From: Acanthosepion esculentum | Taxonomy: Eukaryota; Mollusca; Cephalopoda; Sepiida; Sepiidae | Reading direction: 5' to 3' | Assembly: GCA_964036315.1 (NCBI GenBank) | Contig: OZ038496.1 | Location: forward strand, 19,076,685-19,140,684 | Length of the DNA stretch: 64,000 nucleotides | Shown: positions 1-10,985 of the stretch, one piece after another | Layout of the letters: each line of letters opens with the position of its first letter | Numbering within the stretch: the first letter of the stretch is position 1 | Notes under the pieces: model-generated | What the model was told of the DNA's origin: nothing | The model's database searches: none | What the model saw: only the letters and a program-made list of their open reading frames with translations | Position numbers and translations under genes: made by a program

Positions 1-212
1 CCCATAGAAAAAAGATGGCATGATAAATGGCTAGAATTCAACCATGATTCCCTAAACTGAAAAACTGAAGGCTATGATAGGTGTCATTTGAGTGCACATT
101 CTCTTTGAAAACTGATTTTGCATCCTGGCCTTATGAAAATACCCCAAAATGTATTGGCCTTCAATATTAATTTTCAGACATTCACTTTAGTCTTTTAAAA
201 AGAAAATAGCGC

Positions 213-970
213 TTTACTGCCTGCATGGCTGATGCTAGACTTCAGGAAAACAATATACTACACCTTCTTGGCCTTACGTCTTCCTCAGACTTGAAGTGGC
301 GCTGCTATATCGAATCAATAGCTGCATCTACTGCAAGGAATGTTGGGTCACTGTGTTGTGCCAGAAAATTTTTCTCATCAAAATCCATCTTGCACATTTA
401 CAAATCTACCATTCTTCTATATACTGAATACCACTGCCATATCTGGTAGGTGCTCCTGCCATTCATCTCAAGGTTCTTGACAAAATCCAAAGAAGGATCT
501 GTAATGTAATTGATCCTGACCAAGCATCTTGATTTCAGTGACTTTCTCACCGACATGATATCGCTTCCATTTTTTCTACAAATATTTTCATGGTAACTGC
601 TCTGACGACCTTTTCACCCTGGTGCCCTGAATACATGAATTTGAGCATGTTATAAGTTTGGCATCCAGGTCCCACCCATTTACCATTGAAATGGCTAAAT
701 GCAACCACCACTTCTACTCCAACAGTTTCCTTTCTCACATTTCCTGCCTGTGGAACTCCCTTTCATTTACTTGCTTTCCTGATAACTACACTATTCAAAA
801 ATTTAAATGCAATATCAATCACTATTTCTGTCTTCTTGAACCCTGTTCATCTTTTGTCCTTTCCTCAATCCTCCCCATACTCAGATTTTTTCTTTCACTT
901 TCATTCCCTGTAACACCCTGCATAATAGTGGCATTACTGCCTTGCTTGGAGTGAAATGATTAAAAAAACA
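213..970 (+). mobile_element. LINE-A (jockey/CR1-like) 3' end, decayed
   Basis: This is a 5'-truncated non-LTR retrotransposon tail. The reading frame at 225-449 starts MADARLQENN and runs to a YHCHIW motif, matching the region C-terminal to the reverse transcriptase core seen at 8524-8633. Further peptide pieces of the same C-terminal domain follow in shifted frames to about 930. The copy ends in the family's 3' signature, a 'gccttgcttgg' followed by 'gtgaaatgattaaaaaaa' at about 940-970. That signature recurs in every other LINE-A copy here. Stops and frameshifts make it a dead copy. The family name is local; assignment to the jockey/CR1 group rests on remembered protein resemblance. Confidence 0.8.
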
Positions 971-1274
971 ATTTTTTTTGTTTCTTGAACACACTTAAAT
1001 AAGAAATTATCTGAACACAAAAGGGATCTTTTACAGAATAATACAATTAATGCATTATTCCTTTATTGCATTAGGTAGGCCTGACCATAATTTTGAGTTA
1101 AAGAATGTGGTTCTGATGATAAGAGAATGAAATTTATTATTAGCTGTGCAGCATTTGGGAAAAATAAAGATCTTCAAACTTCTGAATATGTCACCAACCA
1201 AATGAAGGTTAAAATATATAATGCCTGTATACTACCAGTTGTGATCTGTGGGTTAGATTGTGTAAACTGGACAT

Positions 1275-1390
1275 CATCATTTTCTCTGTGCCATGTCCCT
1301 TGAGGACATTGGTGAGTATGGTACTCCATAATTTCCTGTCCTTTGTAGCTTAAATTTTGTCTTTTTGCTATCTCTCCCAAATTCTGCGCT
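1275..1390 (-). mobile_element. LINE-B 3'-region fragment
   Basis: The plus strand reads 'gccatgtccc', then a 'ggtactccataatttcctgtcctt' type block. This is the antisense of the C-terminal 'MIAH..KGHG' end of the endonuclease-RT LINE seen at 27215-27300 and 60810-60880. It is short, degenerate and noncoding. Confidence 0.55.
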
Positions 1391-1704
1391 GTCATCTGTA
1401 GAATTTGATAATAGACAGACAATACTTGACTGTAATAGAAGTTGAGTTTGACTGGCAAGGTAATCTGCTGGGCAAATTGGTAGATGGTTTATATAACAGC
1501 CTGGGAGATTCCATTCTGTTACCCGGGCAAGTCTATTCTGTAAGTTCTGATTGGCTGATAATTCCAGTGTGGATATTGTGCTCAATAAATATCCAACATA
1601 CTGTGACTTATTCAAGAGAGGAAAATGTATTGAGTTACAACCCGGTTTATTTGGATGCTAGTTGGAAACCTCCTTGCAAAGGTGAGTCTCACACTCTTAA
1701 TTGT

Positions 1705-2411
1705 TCATCTCCCTCCCCAGACATCTCCCGAAGGTAATGACCTTTGAGGGGAAATGAGTTCTTTCTGGATTGTATGAGAGTAATTTGGACAATACTTGGG
1801 TGATTTTTTGTGGCTGAGCGATGATGGGTGATGTTGTTTCATTTTCTTTGGCATGTGGGACATGCTTATTGGGCTCCTGGGTGTCCCTGACACTTGGCTC
1901 TGGTAAAGCACTAGGAATGGGGATATGGACTGCAGGTTTTTAAAGCTTCCTGAGAAATTGGTGGTACCGCAAGGTGATTCTACCAGATCCACCCACTCTT
2001 GACAGGTAGTGTCTTGACAACTCTGCCTGTTGTGTCCCACTGATGATTGGTTGGACATTGTATTAATACTATGTGAAGCGAAACCAGGGTACTGGCCGTA
2101 TGGTTGTACCTTTCTATAAGGCGAGTATTATATTGAGATAGGCTTTTCTCATTATTTTGAGCTGCAGCTATCCATTTCACATGCGGCTTGTATAGCATGG
2201 GTTGGGATGGTATAAAATCCCATAGCCAACGGTGGAGTAGAAGATGTGCTAGGGATAACCCAAGTGTCTGGATGAGCGTGTTCCTGTATTGAAGGATAGC
2301 CCATGGTGCTCTGTTATTATCCAGGGATCTTTGAGTTTCTGTGTTATTATGTACTATGTTTTTGGCAGATTTGATAGCCAGCTCTGCACAGCCATTGGAC
2401 AGGATAGGCAA
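1705..2411 (-). pseudogene. Ty3/Gypsy pol fragment: integrase C-terminal region
   Basis: The minus-strand frame 2411-1980 encodes 143 aa. It contains NGCAELAIKSAKNI, then ILQYRNT, then a LLLHR..RDFIPSQP-type stretch (here LLLHRWLWDFIPSQP). This order is typical of the end of the integrase core and its C-terminal domain in Ty3/Gypsy polyproteins of invertebrates. A WDTTGRVV motif near residue 125 matches the post-core chromatin-contact region. The frame shifts near 2000; 1705-2058 continues the downstream part, including QFLRKL-like residues in another frame. No integrase DDE core, RT, RNase H or LTR is adjacent, so this is an isolated, non-functional piece. The base composition is less AT-rich than its surroundings. 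Confidence 0.75.
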
Positions 2412-2419
2412 CGGATGAT

Positions 2420-3260
2420 AGTCTGTGTTTTACTGTCCAGTCATTCAGGAATTGTTGTATTTCCCCAGACAAGAGATACAGCAATAATTCATTTGATCTT
2501 ATTGAGGATCTTTAACTTCTCAGTATTTATTTCAAAATGATTGCTGACACAATATATTCAATGGGATAAGAAATTATAATTCATATTCACCCACATTGCT
2601 TGAAAAATTTGCATTCTCTCTATGTGGATGCATGCAATTTTTTATCCATCACTCATTCAGTGATGTCTATCACCTTCATTGGTTTGAGTGATTGATTCAT
2701 TTTCTACATCTTATCAATTCTTGGCAGGTTATTAAATAATAGTTATTTTATGCTACCCCGATATCCATAGAGTTATAGTTATTTGCAGTGGTGGCATCCT
2801 ACTGGTTCATATGAATTGATTCTTAAAATTCTAAAAGCTTAAATTGTTGGATTATCCTAAAATAATCTTATATATTAATAGCCAATGGTCTAGGTAAAAT
2901 GCAAGTTACACTATGCTCATGCACACACCTAGTGAAACTCTAGTAGACAAATGTCCATTACCATTTTGAAGTTAAAAATATGGCAAATCTTCTAGTGATA
3001 AATTTGATAGTCCTTCCATTAAATCTTTGGGATGGCAGCGATTCATTTCAAATGTGGCTAAGAAACCATAACACAGATGATGACACTAGAGTAAAAAAAA
3101 ATCATACTTCTGAACAGAAATATGATGAGAACAGAATTTCAGTCTGGAAATATCTTAATAAATAAATGTTTTCTATTAAATTATCAAAATGGTTTAATTC
3201 TTTTTAATACTGTAAAGTGATTTGTTTCCATTCTCAGATTGAAAGGAAAATAAGCAGAAT
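2420..3260. other. AT-rich spacer, nothing recognised
   Basis: No coding signal, RNA gene or repeat family known from elsewhere in the window is apparent. The 61-codon frame at 2980-3165 has no recognisable motif and is probably chance. Confidence 0.6.
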
Positions 3261-3264
3261 AGGT

Positions 3265-3490
3265 TCTTACTGATTCAGTCAGTTATGTGCCATGCATGAT
3301 ACATGCTTAAGCAATCATGTATCTTTCGATACATGACTGACGAGCCAGATTCTTTCCCACAGTAGGTTGCCATTTCTTTCTGCAGTAGACCAAAGCATAT
3401 TAGCACATAAGTGAATGTAATGGATTTGACTGGAATTCAAACTCAGCTCTGCAATTCCTCAATCCGAGTCACTATCCATTACTCCACCCT
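3265..3490 (-). mobile_element. SINE-A, hairpin-tail subtype
   Basis: Read on the minus strand, the element starts with a tRNA-like head containing 'ggagtaatggatag' (A box region) and 'gagtttgaattccagtc' (B box region). The family body follows and ends with a stem-loop at 3317-3334: a 7-bp stem closed by a GAAA tetraloop. The same head, body and hairpin occur at 32847-33151 on the plus strand. Confidence 0.8.
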
Positions 3491-3552
3491 CACTCCTAAA
3501 GAGTACCTGCCTTTTTAGAACCGGTTCCTGAAAATTTAGGATGCTACCTCTA

Positions 3553-3835
3553 TGTAGAGGGTTACTATCAAAATGGTTATGATGAATGAAGGATGTCAAA
3601 TGAATCAGAGAGGAGGTAGAAGGAAGGGAAGATTATTATACAGATAAGGAGGATAAGGTGACACTTGAAGAGGTTAAGATTGAACTGTAGAGGGTTACTG
3701 TCAAAATGGTTATGATGAATGAGGTGTGTCAAATGAATGAAAGAGGAGGTAGAAGGAAGGGAAGATTATACAGATAAGGAGGATAGATAATAATTGACCA
3801 ATGACAAAAAGTGGTTAAGATTGTAATGTAGAGGC
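3553..3835. repeat. Tandem duplication, about 133-141 bp, two units
   Basis: Both units begin 'tgtagagggttact' (3553 and 3686), and a third boundary 'tgtagagg' lies at 3827. Both contain the purine-rich block 'gaggaggtagaaggaaggg' followed by 'acagataaggaggata'. The second unit carries a short extra AT segment near its end. The units have diverged moderately, and no coding potential is seen. Confidence 0.85.
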
Positions 3836-3849
3836 ATTCTACTGTTTCT

Positions 3850-4850
3850 GGTATTTATAGTATTAATTTCTTGAAACTCCAAAGGACTCTTTGTCTCTCC
3901 TTGAATATGGAATGCCACAAATTCTAGTGATGTTGGTTTAACAAGTCAGATGCATGTGAAACATGATTAACCAATGAAAATCACAAAAGTAAAAATACCA
4001 GAATTTCTCTTTTTTTCCATACCTCATTCTCTGATGAAGCTTTAATAAAAGAATAATTATCGTAATGAAACATGTTAGAATGATACATGTTTCCTATTTG
4101 TTCCTTATCGTATCTTTTGTAGGATTGCAATTCATATTTGATCTATATTCGATCCCAACTCATTTTGGAAACTACTTCAGAAAGTCAACCTAATATATTA
4201 AATACAAGTTTCTTTCTTACCGGGCGCTTCATGGACATCACATTTTGCCTGATTTTGCAGTACATGACAAATATCTATCAAAGAAATCATATTTTCTCAT
4301 AGTTTGTCAATTTCGAAGTACACTCCTCACCTTGTGAGTTGACATTAAAAGATTTAAGAATATTAAGATGTTGTTCTCAGCATAAGAGGATTCTAACTTG
4401 TTCCGGAAGAAGATGGGTTGACAGAGACAATTAATTCCTCATATGTCTGCCGTTTCTCTTCAACTTGGAAATTATTCAGAATTGGCACTATAAATAAAGA
4501 AAATTTGTCCTGAGAATGCTGAGTCCGCCAACATTTTATTGATAAAATTTCACATTTTGATGCTGCCTCTGATCTGAGATGAAATGCCAGTTAGATGAAG
4601 GCTCATTAGTGCAGCTATTGATCACCACTATTTCCTGGTGTGGAAATTTACAATGTGCTCGTCTCAAACTGAGATCAAAAGTGCAATGCAAATAAAGATT
4701 TGATGTGTTTACAAGTCAAATTTAGCGCACAGTACAAAAACGGATGGGTAAGTTAAACTGGTGGCTGAGGAGGTAGGGATAGGGATTAATATTGCTATTC
4801 ATCTATAGTTGTTTGATTCTGGCTGATTTTACTAGTACTTAATTGCAAAC
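3850..4850. other. AT-rich spacer
   Basis: No gene recognised. A short LINE-B-like antisense fragment ('ggctctttacaaatttcta' type block) sits at about 4870-4925, just downstream. Confidence 0.5.
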
Positions 4851-4929
4851 CTTCTTCTTCAGTATGTGGGAGAATCATGGCTCTTTACAAATTTCTATCC
4901 TTTGTAGTTCTTAGTAAAGTTTGTTTGGC

Positions 4930-6080
4930 AAACATGGACTTTCATGCCTGCAATAAGATGGAGTGTCAAAAGAAAGGTTTTTTCCCTTGACACTGCTATT
5001 ATTATTTTGTGGGATTCACGCTACCCCCACCTTCATTGTGACGCACGCGCGACATTTTCACCCCTTCCTCTCACGTTCGGTCAGTCATAGTAGTAAACCG
5101 TCGTCTTAGCCTAAGATGAGGAAGAATTTATTTTTCGCGCGCTTTTGCGCTGACGTCACGGCGAATTTGGCGTTTCAAAATTAGTCGCCCCGTGGTCGCC
5201 CGACCATCGGCACGGGTCGGCTCACTTTCCTCTCGCCGGTGAACCCATAGATACTGGCAGAGAATTTTATTCGGCAAAAAAACCTTGCCTAGACCTCATG
5301 GCTCGTCTCGGTATCTTAATACATACGACACAGTCGTCACCTTCATGACAGATTTCTTGTCCCGAGGCTAACATCTTTATAGAGCCAGCTCAACTTCCAT
5401 GAACCTTCAAAAAAACTTCCAATCTGATGAACGAGCATTTTTCACATTCTTCGAACTCATACTCTCAGAACCTGTTACTTTAAAAAGAACTACATACACT
5501 CACAATCATAAACTCTCGCAGTGAGTATTTTTCCTTGCCGTATGTTACTATGCATTACAACTGACTTTCTGAACCTTTCTTCTCGAAGAACTCCTTCCCG
5601 CCATAGTCATCTTAGATTTGAATTTTGGCGCGGGATGAATTCTCATTCAACTACATTTCCAGTACATTTACTGAAGGTCTTCACAGAAGACAATTTTACT
5701 AATCTACTTGAATTCTTCTTCAATTAGATTTCCAGTACATTTACTGAAGGTCTTCACTGAAGACACTACTTGTTAAACTCTAAATAAAATCTATGTTTGT
5801 TCTTAACCTTTTGTTGTTTTGCCTGTCTACTTCTTTTCACTTTGTACGTTTGTACGGTGGAAAGAGCACGTCTTTATATTTTCTTTATTCTTACTTTGAT
5901 TGTGGATTCGGTAGTGTTGTGTGGTGTCTGGCACAAGGCCTTATTTTCGTAAGCCAGATCTGCACCGCTATCGGGTCCGCAACAATTTTAACTACCTTCA
6001 CTCTTCAGCAATGTTTATTATTTTAAAAAGCAATGATTAGAATTTTAATAAAATGTAAATAATATGAAAGTGAATTTATA
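4930..6080 (+). repeat. Rep-A dispersed repeat, split by a solo LTR
   Basis: Left half (4930-5007) has the family's 'gcctgca' and 'cccttgacactgctatt' blocks. Right half (5985-6080) has 'ttaactacct', 'cagcaatgttta' and 'gattagaattttaataaaa'. In the uninterrupted paralogue at 18265-18425 these halves are contiguous, which shows that 5008-5984 is an insertion. The repeat class is unknown. Confidence 0.8.
5008..5984. mobile_element. Solo LTR, 977 bp, TG...CA with 4-bp TSD
   Basis: The segment begins TGTGGGATTC and ends CCGCAACA. It is flanked by 'attt' on both sides (5004-5007 and 5985-5988). It is clearly more GC- and CpG-rich than the neighbours, with 'cgcgcgc' near 5137 and a perfect CRE-like TGACGTCA at 5151-5158. 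An 'aataaaatc' polyadenylation-like signal occurs near 5783. Two copies of a block with 'ccagtacatttactgaagg' lie about 70 bp apart (5661 and 5731). TG/CA ends with a 4-bp TSD fit a Gypsy- or BEL-type LTR retrotransposon, known to leave solo LTRs by LTR-LTR recombination. No internal gag/pol is present. Short frames at 5521-5727 and 5793-6026 lie in or across the LTR and are not taken as genes. LTR orientation is probably plus, judging from the AATAAA, but this is inference. Confidence 0.8.
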
Positions 6081-6535
6081 GATTGTCTTTATTAGTGAGT
6101 ATTTACAACAAAAACACATTTATTTATTAGGTTATTTATTTACACTATTCATTGATTATTTATTGGAATGGTTGGCAAAACTTTGGCAAATTTACAATTG
6201 ATTCAAACTTTATAAAATAGTAAATAAGGATTTTTTTATAGTTGGTTCACATATTTGAATAATTTAGTAAATGTTTACAAATTTATGAATAAAAAATTGT
6301 TTTCATATTTATATCTTTATAAATTGGTAAATGATAAATAATGCATTGCATTAGTTTTAATACAAATGTATTAGTTTTTAGAATGTAAATATAAAATTAT
6401 ACTTGTAAACAGTTCAGTTATCTTTTTTTTTATTTCTAATGAAATTTTTTTTTTTTAATACTTTGCCTCAGTTTTGCAAGGAATCTTTCACTATCCGAAT
6501 GCATCTTCAGACTTTAGTGTTTCATGACACAAAGG
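6080..6535. other. Very AT-rich spacer
   Basis: Dominated by A/T-only words with poly-T runs near 6422 and 6447. No gene or family member recognised. Confidence 0.6.
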
Positions 6536-6539
6536 TTTG

Positions 6540-6870
6540 CTGGAGTAATGGATAGCAGTTTGGTTTGAGGAATCAGAGAGCCAAGTTCGAATTCCACTCA
6601 AGTTGATTACATTCACTTATATGCTAATACACTTGGAAAAGATATGGATCAATCTCTTCTCCCCAATCTATGGATAAATAGCAGGACAGACTAGTTCTTA
6701 TAGACTTGGATGGAAACCAGTCTAAGAGAAGGAAAAACTCTGAATTCAAAACCCCCCTGGAGAGGGTTAGGCTCTGTCAGGCTATCCTGCCCAGGAAACA
6801 CCACTGATACTCCAGTAGCAGTACATGTGGTGTCCCTACAACCCTAACAGGGTTACAGGTTTCGTGATCG
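6540..6870 (+). mobile_element. SINE-A, second tail subtype
   Basis: The tRNA-like head has 'gagtaatggatagcag' and 'agttcgaattccactc' (B box). The shared body includes 'tatggataaatagcaggac'. The tail differs from that of the hairpin subtype: it carries 'tcctgcccaggaaacacc' and 'acatgtggtgtccctac', then a short 'gtgatc' repeat. The same tail occurs at 32028-32290 and, inverted, at 30395-30735. Confidence 0.8.
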
Positions 6871-6924
6871 TGATCGTGATACAAATCATAAAAATGATGC
6901 TAACATTGCTTGTGTATCACAGAC

Positions 6925-7480
6925 CTTAACAGGCATAGGACTTGATGGTTAGAATGCTAGTATTCCAACAATGAGACCCGGGTTTGAATCTCTCCAGGGT
7001 TGATTTGTTAAGAAAAGGACTTCTTGATTATATTGACCTGTGGGGATGACACAAGCATGTTGTACTATTGCAAAATCATGGTTGAGATTAGCTTTGTGAG
7101 TAAAATTTGGTAGATTAATTGTTTGGAAGCAGTCAATTGCTTTGCTCATCCTTGTGACTGAGGTCTTGAGCACACTAGCTTTCTTCAATTCCTAATTGCA
7201 TCAAATCATGTGCTCTCTTTCAGAAACTGTCACTTAAGTCTGCACAACGGGGTTGCAGTATAAACTACAGGTTGTCTCTGTGTGTATTGAAGAAACACAA
7301 ATGTGTCTGAGCAGATGTGTGCAATAGGGATTAGCTCACTACCCAAATACTTGGAAATCATGAAGAAAACCTTATAAGAATTCACATTACTTTTAAGGGG
7401 CATGATGGATTCATTGAATTCAGGTAATTTTGTGGGACTGAGAAATTCAGCATCTCCAAACAAGTTCTTGGTGATGACTT
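6925..7480 (+). mobile_element. SINE-B, diverged copy
   Basis: Head region 'ttgatggttagaatgctag' and B box 'gggtttgaatctctcc' match the minus-strand copy at 9505-9946. The 3' part, with 'ttgcagtataaactacagg' and 'gaaacacaaatgtgtctgag', also matches. The middle (7075-7200) is poorly conserved. Confidence 0.7.
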
Positions 7481-7489
7481 AGAGGGTCA

Positions 7490-7760
7490 AAAGTTTTCTT
7501 TCCTGATTGTGGGCGATCATGGCTCTCCACAACTTCTTTTGTAGACCTTAGCAAAGTTTATCTTTTTAATATACCTCCCCATCTCTGTTTTATCATACAT
7601 TTACGTACGTTCATTAGGTAGGTTACTGGTTGCTTCTTTCTCTTCTATATGTTGTGTCCCTTGAGGACATAGCCAATCATGGCCCTCCACAATTTCTTAT
7701 CCTTTGTAGATCTTGTCTTTTTACTATCCCTCCTCATCCCTGTTCTGCTATCCACACGTA
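7490..7760 (-). mobile_element. LINE-B fragments, two successive copies
   Basis: The antisense 'gatcatggctctccacaa' block occurs at about 7515 and again, slightly diverged, at 7675. Each is followed by a 'ctttgtag' block and a 'ctatcc' stretch. This indicates two short tails of the endonuclease-RT LINE in the same orientation. Confidence 0.65.
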
Positions 7761-7873
7761 CCAAAAACCAAAATAGAACATAAACTCTGAACACCATTTC
7801 AATCCAAATATATAACAACTTGCTTAAAAGTTGGAAAAATGTGATAAAAGTCCAGAGAGACAGAACTTATCAG

Positions 7874-7877
<4 letters not shown>

Positions 7878-7917
<40 letters not shown>
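7878..7917. repeat. (TA)n microsatellite
   Basis: An uninterrupted TA dinucleotide run of about 40 bp. Confidence 0.97.
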
Positions 7918-7920
<3 letters not shown>

Positions 7921-8084
7921 CTTGGAGTCATAACAAGTTTTGTGGTCTTTCAACATCATACCTGTTCACCCAAGTTTGCCTTTCCTTACAATATAAGTTT
8001 TTAGAATATTTTAGAATGTATTCTCATTAAAAATTTGAATACTTAACATTATTTTTCTTCCACATTATTTCTTTGTATAAACAC

Positions 8085-9196
8085 GGATGTTTGACAGGGT
8101 TGGCATGCTGATTTTGTCCACAAATTCAAGAGCTATGGTATCTCTGGCAATATATTTGACTTAATCCAATTGTTCTTAACAAATTGGATAATGATGGTCA
8201 AATGAATAGACATGCTTCTAGATCCTTTCACATTAATGTGAGTGTACCCCAGGGTTCTATCCTTGGACCAATGTTGTTTCTTATCTTCATCAATGAAGTT
8301 CTTGATGTCAATAGTTCCCAACTAGGTATTTATGCTGATGATACGATTATTTACTCCTGTCTTAACAGTAAGTCTGACAGATCTGTCAAAGTAAAATGGG
8401 TAGGTGCTCTCAAAAAGGACCTTCAATCAGTTGTTAACTGGGGCAAGAAATGGGTTGTAAATTTTACTACTCCCAAAATGAAATTTCTATCTTTTAATAA
8501 TCATAGGGAACCATTTATGCCTTCCATCAGCATGGCTGATGCTAACCTTCAAGAGAGCAACTCATTGCACCTTGTTGGTCTCACATTTTCTACTAATATG
8601 AAGTGGATTGTCTATATTGATGTCTGCTGTTAAGAAGATTAGTACCAAACAATTTTTCATTCCATAATTCATTTTGCACATTTATAAATCTACCATTCAT
8701 CTGTACATTGGATATTGCTGCCATATCTGGTCTGGTGCTCTGGCTATATAACTCAAGATTCTCAACAAATTCCAAAGAAAGGTCTGTAATTTTATCGGTC
8801 CTGACCTGGCATCTTGACTTCAATCACTTTCCCAACACTGTGACTTGGCTTCCTTTTGTCTTTTCTATAAATATTTTCATGACAGTTGTTTTAATGAAAT
8901 CTTCTTTGTGATCAAATGAATTTATGTGTACTATTAGTAGGTCTCATCATTTTCAAGTTGAAATAGCTTGGGGTAACTGTAAGTTCTATGCTAATAGTTT
9001 CTTTCCTTGCACTTTCTTACTTGTGGAACTCTTTTTCAGTTTCTGCTTCCTTGTCATTTATGATCTTCAAAAATTCAAATGCAACGTCAATCGCCATCTT
9101 CAGTCTTCCTGAACCCTGTCACCCTTTCTCTTCACTAAAATCTTCTCATTTTCTTTCACTCCTACTAACTTGCCTAGGATGAAATAATTAAAAATA
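8085..9196 (+). mobile_element. LINE-A, longest copy: partial RT to 3' end
   Basis: This 5'-truncated jockey/CR1-like LINE begins in the RT palm: FDRVWHA-like residues are read from about 8089 in a different frame from the main ORF. It then covers the RT core and the C-terminal region in several frames to about 9130. The 3' signature is weakened to 'gatgaaataattaaaaa' at 9178-9194. A (ACAT)n/(TA)n microsatellite starts exactly at the tail, a common fate of LINE poly-A ends. Confidence 0.85.
8184..8633 (+). pseudogene. LINE-A reverse transcriptase fragment (YADD)
   Basis: The 149-codon frame contains VPQGSILGPMLFLIFINE (RT motif B') near residues 25-42 and IYADDTIIYSC near residues 49-59. The YADD catalytic pair is encoded at 8331-8342. 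WGKKWVVNF and a K.KFLSFN stretch follow, as in jockey/CR1-type RTs. Downstream is MADANLQESNSLHLVGLTFSTNMKW, the peptide shared with the copy at 225-449. The first catalytic Asp motif (domain A) and all N-terminal endonuclease sequence are absent. The frame stops at 8634, and homologous sequence continues out of frame. Two catalytic aspartates are visible, but the protein cannot be functional. The start codon used is arbitrary. Confidence 0.88.
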
Positions 9197-9226
9197 CATA
9201 CATACATACATACATACATACATACA

Positions 9227-9252
<26 letters not shown>
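9196..9252. repeat. (ACAT)n then (TA)n microsatellite
   Basis: 'acat' repeats pass directly into TA repeats. The tract separates the LINE-A tail from the palindrome. Confidence 0.95.
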
Positions 9253-9258
<6 letters not shown>

Positions 9259-9411
9259 AAGAAAGGTACCGTAAACTTTTTTGGTTGTAATGTGGATTTT
9301 TTAAAAAAATATTCTTTATTTTTCATAAATATATATGAAAAATAAAGAATAATATTTTTTTTAAAAACCCACATTACAACCAAAAAAGTTTGCGGTACCT
9401 TTCTTCTTTTT
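9252..9411. mobile_element. 160-bp near-perfect palindrome (fold-back MITE-like)
   Basis: Left arm 9252-9327 and right arm 9336-9411 are inverted copies with only a few mismatches. Both outer ends have 'agaagaaaggtacc' or its complement, and the central loop is about 8 A/T bases. TA dinucleotides flank both sides. This is compatible with a TA-targeting mariner-like MITE or fold-back element. It could fold into a long RNA hairpin if transcribed. Confidence 0.85.
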
Positions 9412-9457
9412 AATATACACACTTTTCTCTCGTTGGAACCATTATAACCTCTTCATT

Positions 9458-9464
<7 letters not shown>

Positions 9465-9504
<40 letters not shown>
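9465..9504. repeat. (TA)n microsatellite
   Basis: Pure TA run abutting the 3' end of the minus-strand SINE-B. Confidence 0.96.
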
Positions 9505-9505
<1 letters not shown>

Positions 9506-9946
9506 CTGGCCACACATATTCAAGGATACCTATCTACTAGGGTGGCTAGCCAATCCCTATTGCAGATGCTTACTCAGGCACATTTGTGTTTATTCAACAC
9601 CCATAGAACCCACCTGTGGTTTATACTGCAACTATGCAGACCTTAGTTACAGTTTCTGGGAAAGAGTGTGTTTTCTAGCATGATCAACTATTTGAACAAG
9701 GCCAGCATGCTCAAACCATCAGTCACGATGACTTGCAAGCACAGCTATTGACGGCGCCAAGGGTTCCGTCTACCCAATTTCACTCACAAGGCTTAGGTCA
9801 ACCCATGGTATGGTTTTCAGGCACTTTCCAAAGGTGCTGCATGCGGGAATCGACCCCCTCCTTCCTGACAAATTGACCTTGGTGAGATTCAAACCCAGGT
9901 CTCACGGTCAGAATGCGAACGTTCTAACCACTCGGCCACTTGCCCA
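9505..9946 (-). mobile_element. SINE-B, full-length reference copy
   Basis: On the minus strand the 5' end reads 'gggcaagtggccgagtgg', a canonical Pol III A box context, followed by the B box 'gggtttgaatctcacc'. A ~350-bp tRNA-unrelated body follows, ending against a TA microsatellite. Other copies or pieces lie at 6925, 12045, 37395, 52475/53870 and 54035. Transcription would be by RNA Pol III from the internal promoter. Retroposition would need a partner LINE, which I could not identify. Confidence 0.85.
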
Positions 9947-10690
9947 TATATATATATATATATATATATACTTACATACAGTATATTTACTAAGTGTTAG
10001 ACTAAATGTCAAGGAATTTGAACAGATTGTTCAACCTGTTCATGTTTCAAGTAGGCTAAAGATTTGCTTATCATGCCAAATATTTCATATATCTTTTAAA
10101 ATAACTTCACAAGTAAAGGAAAATAAAAACTCATTTCCTATCTTTTTTTTCATAAGGAAAAGTATTTCATGCCTGAAAATCACCAAACTTATAGCAAGTA
10201 CCTCATATATCACGCATCAAAAAGAAAAAATTATTGCCAAGAACAGAAAAATCTTTTAACCCGAAAAGTCATTTTTTTTCTCCTCTTTGCTAATTCTTCG
10301 TTTTTGCTGTTGGAAATTTTCTTTCATGTTTCAAAAAGAATTGACATGTAAGTAAATATAAATATCACATTTTTGTTCAGTCTGAATTTTTCTCCCATCG
10401 AGATTTATGCATATGTCTGGGTATGAAAAGATATTTGTTACACAAACCCTTGTTAATAGCAACTGATATACACATATGTGCACTTGCACAAAACACAATG
10501 TTAGGACTAAGCAAGACATTTTTTAGTCTTTTTGTTCATGATTCAACCAAAATGAAATGTCATTCTTTGTTTTCAAGGTTTTATATTATTTCTTAAAATC
10601 AAAGAGTTTGAAAATGTCCACTTGGATATTTGAACATTTGCTATCCACATTTTTGTTACTGTTTTTATAAATTACTCTATAAAATTTTTT
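9946..10690. other. (TA)n then AT-rich spacer
   Basis: A short TA run (9948-9970) is followed by AT-rich sequence. Frames at 9810-10259 and 10331-10519 include microsatellite-coded Tyr/Ile runs and show no protein family. Confidence 0.6.
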
Positions 10691-10985
10691 TATGCATTAT
10701 TTTGGTAATGTTAATGGTAATATTAGCCATTTCCCAATAAGGAAACATTCGGCATTCATTGACCAAGCAGCCAGTATTGCTTTTGGTTGAAATTTATAAA
10801 ATCTTTCTCTTAAAATATTCTTTAGGAAAATAGGTTTCTCAAGTTCAGTAGCTGTTAGCACCCTTTCCAGTATTGATCGGTAGTTCTTTCCTAACCTTAT
10901 ATTTGAAATAGTGTGGAATGTCAACATCTTGATTATGTGTGTTGAGTTTGAACATAGATTGCCAGTGAGCAAACACAGGTGATCA
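10690..10985 (+). repeat. Rep-B dispersed repeat
   Basis: Diagnostic blocks are 'taatattagccatttccc', 'cattcattgaccaagcagcc', 'aataggtttctcaagttcag' and 'gaatgtcaacatcttgatta'. The same series occurs at 46215-46440, and partially at 11346-11460 and 11575-11760. No coding potential, terminal inverted repeats or tRNA box is evident, so the class is unknown. Confidence 0.75.

Noticed and set aside
1405..1737. 110-codon plus frame opposite the Gypsy integrase region
   Set aside because: No domain; partly antisense to the LINE/Gypsy remnants on the minus strand.
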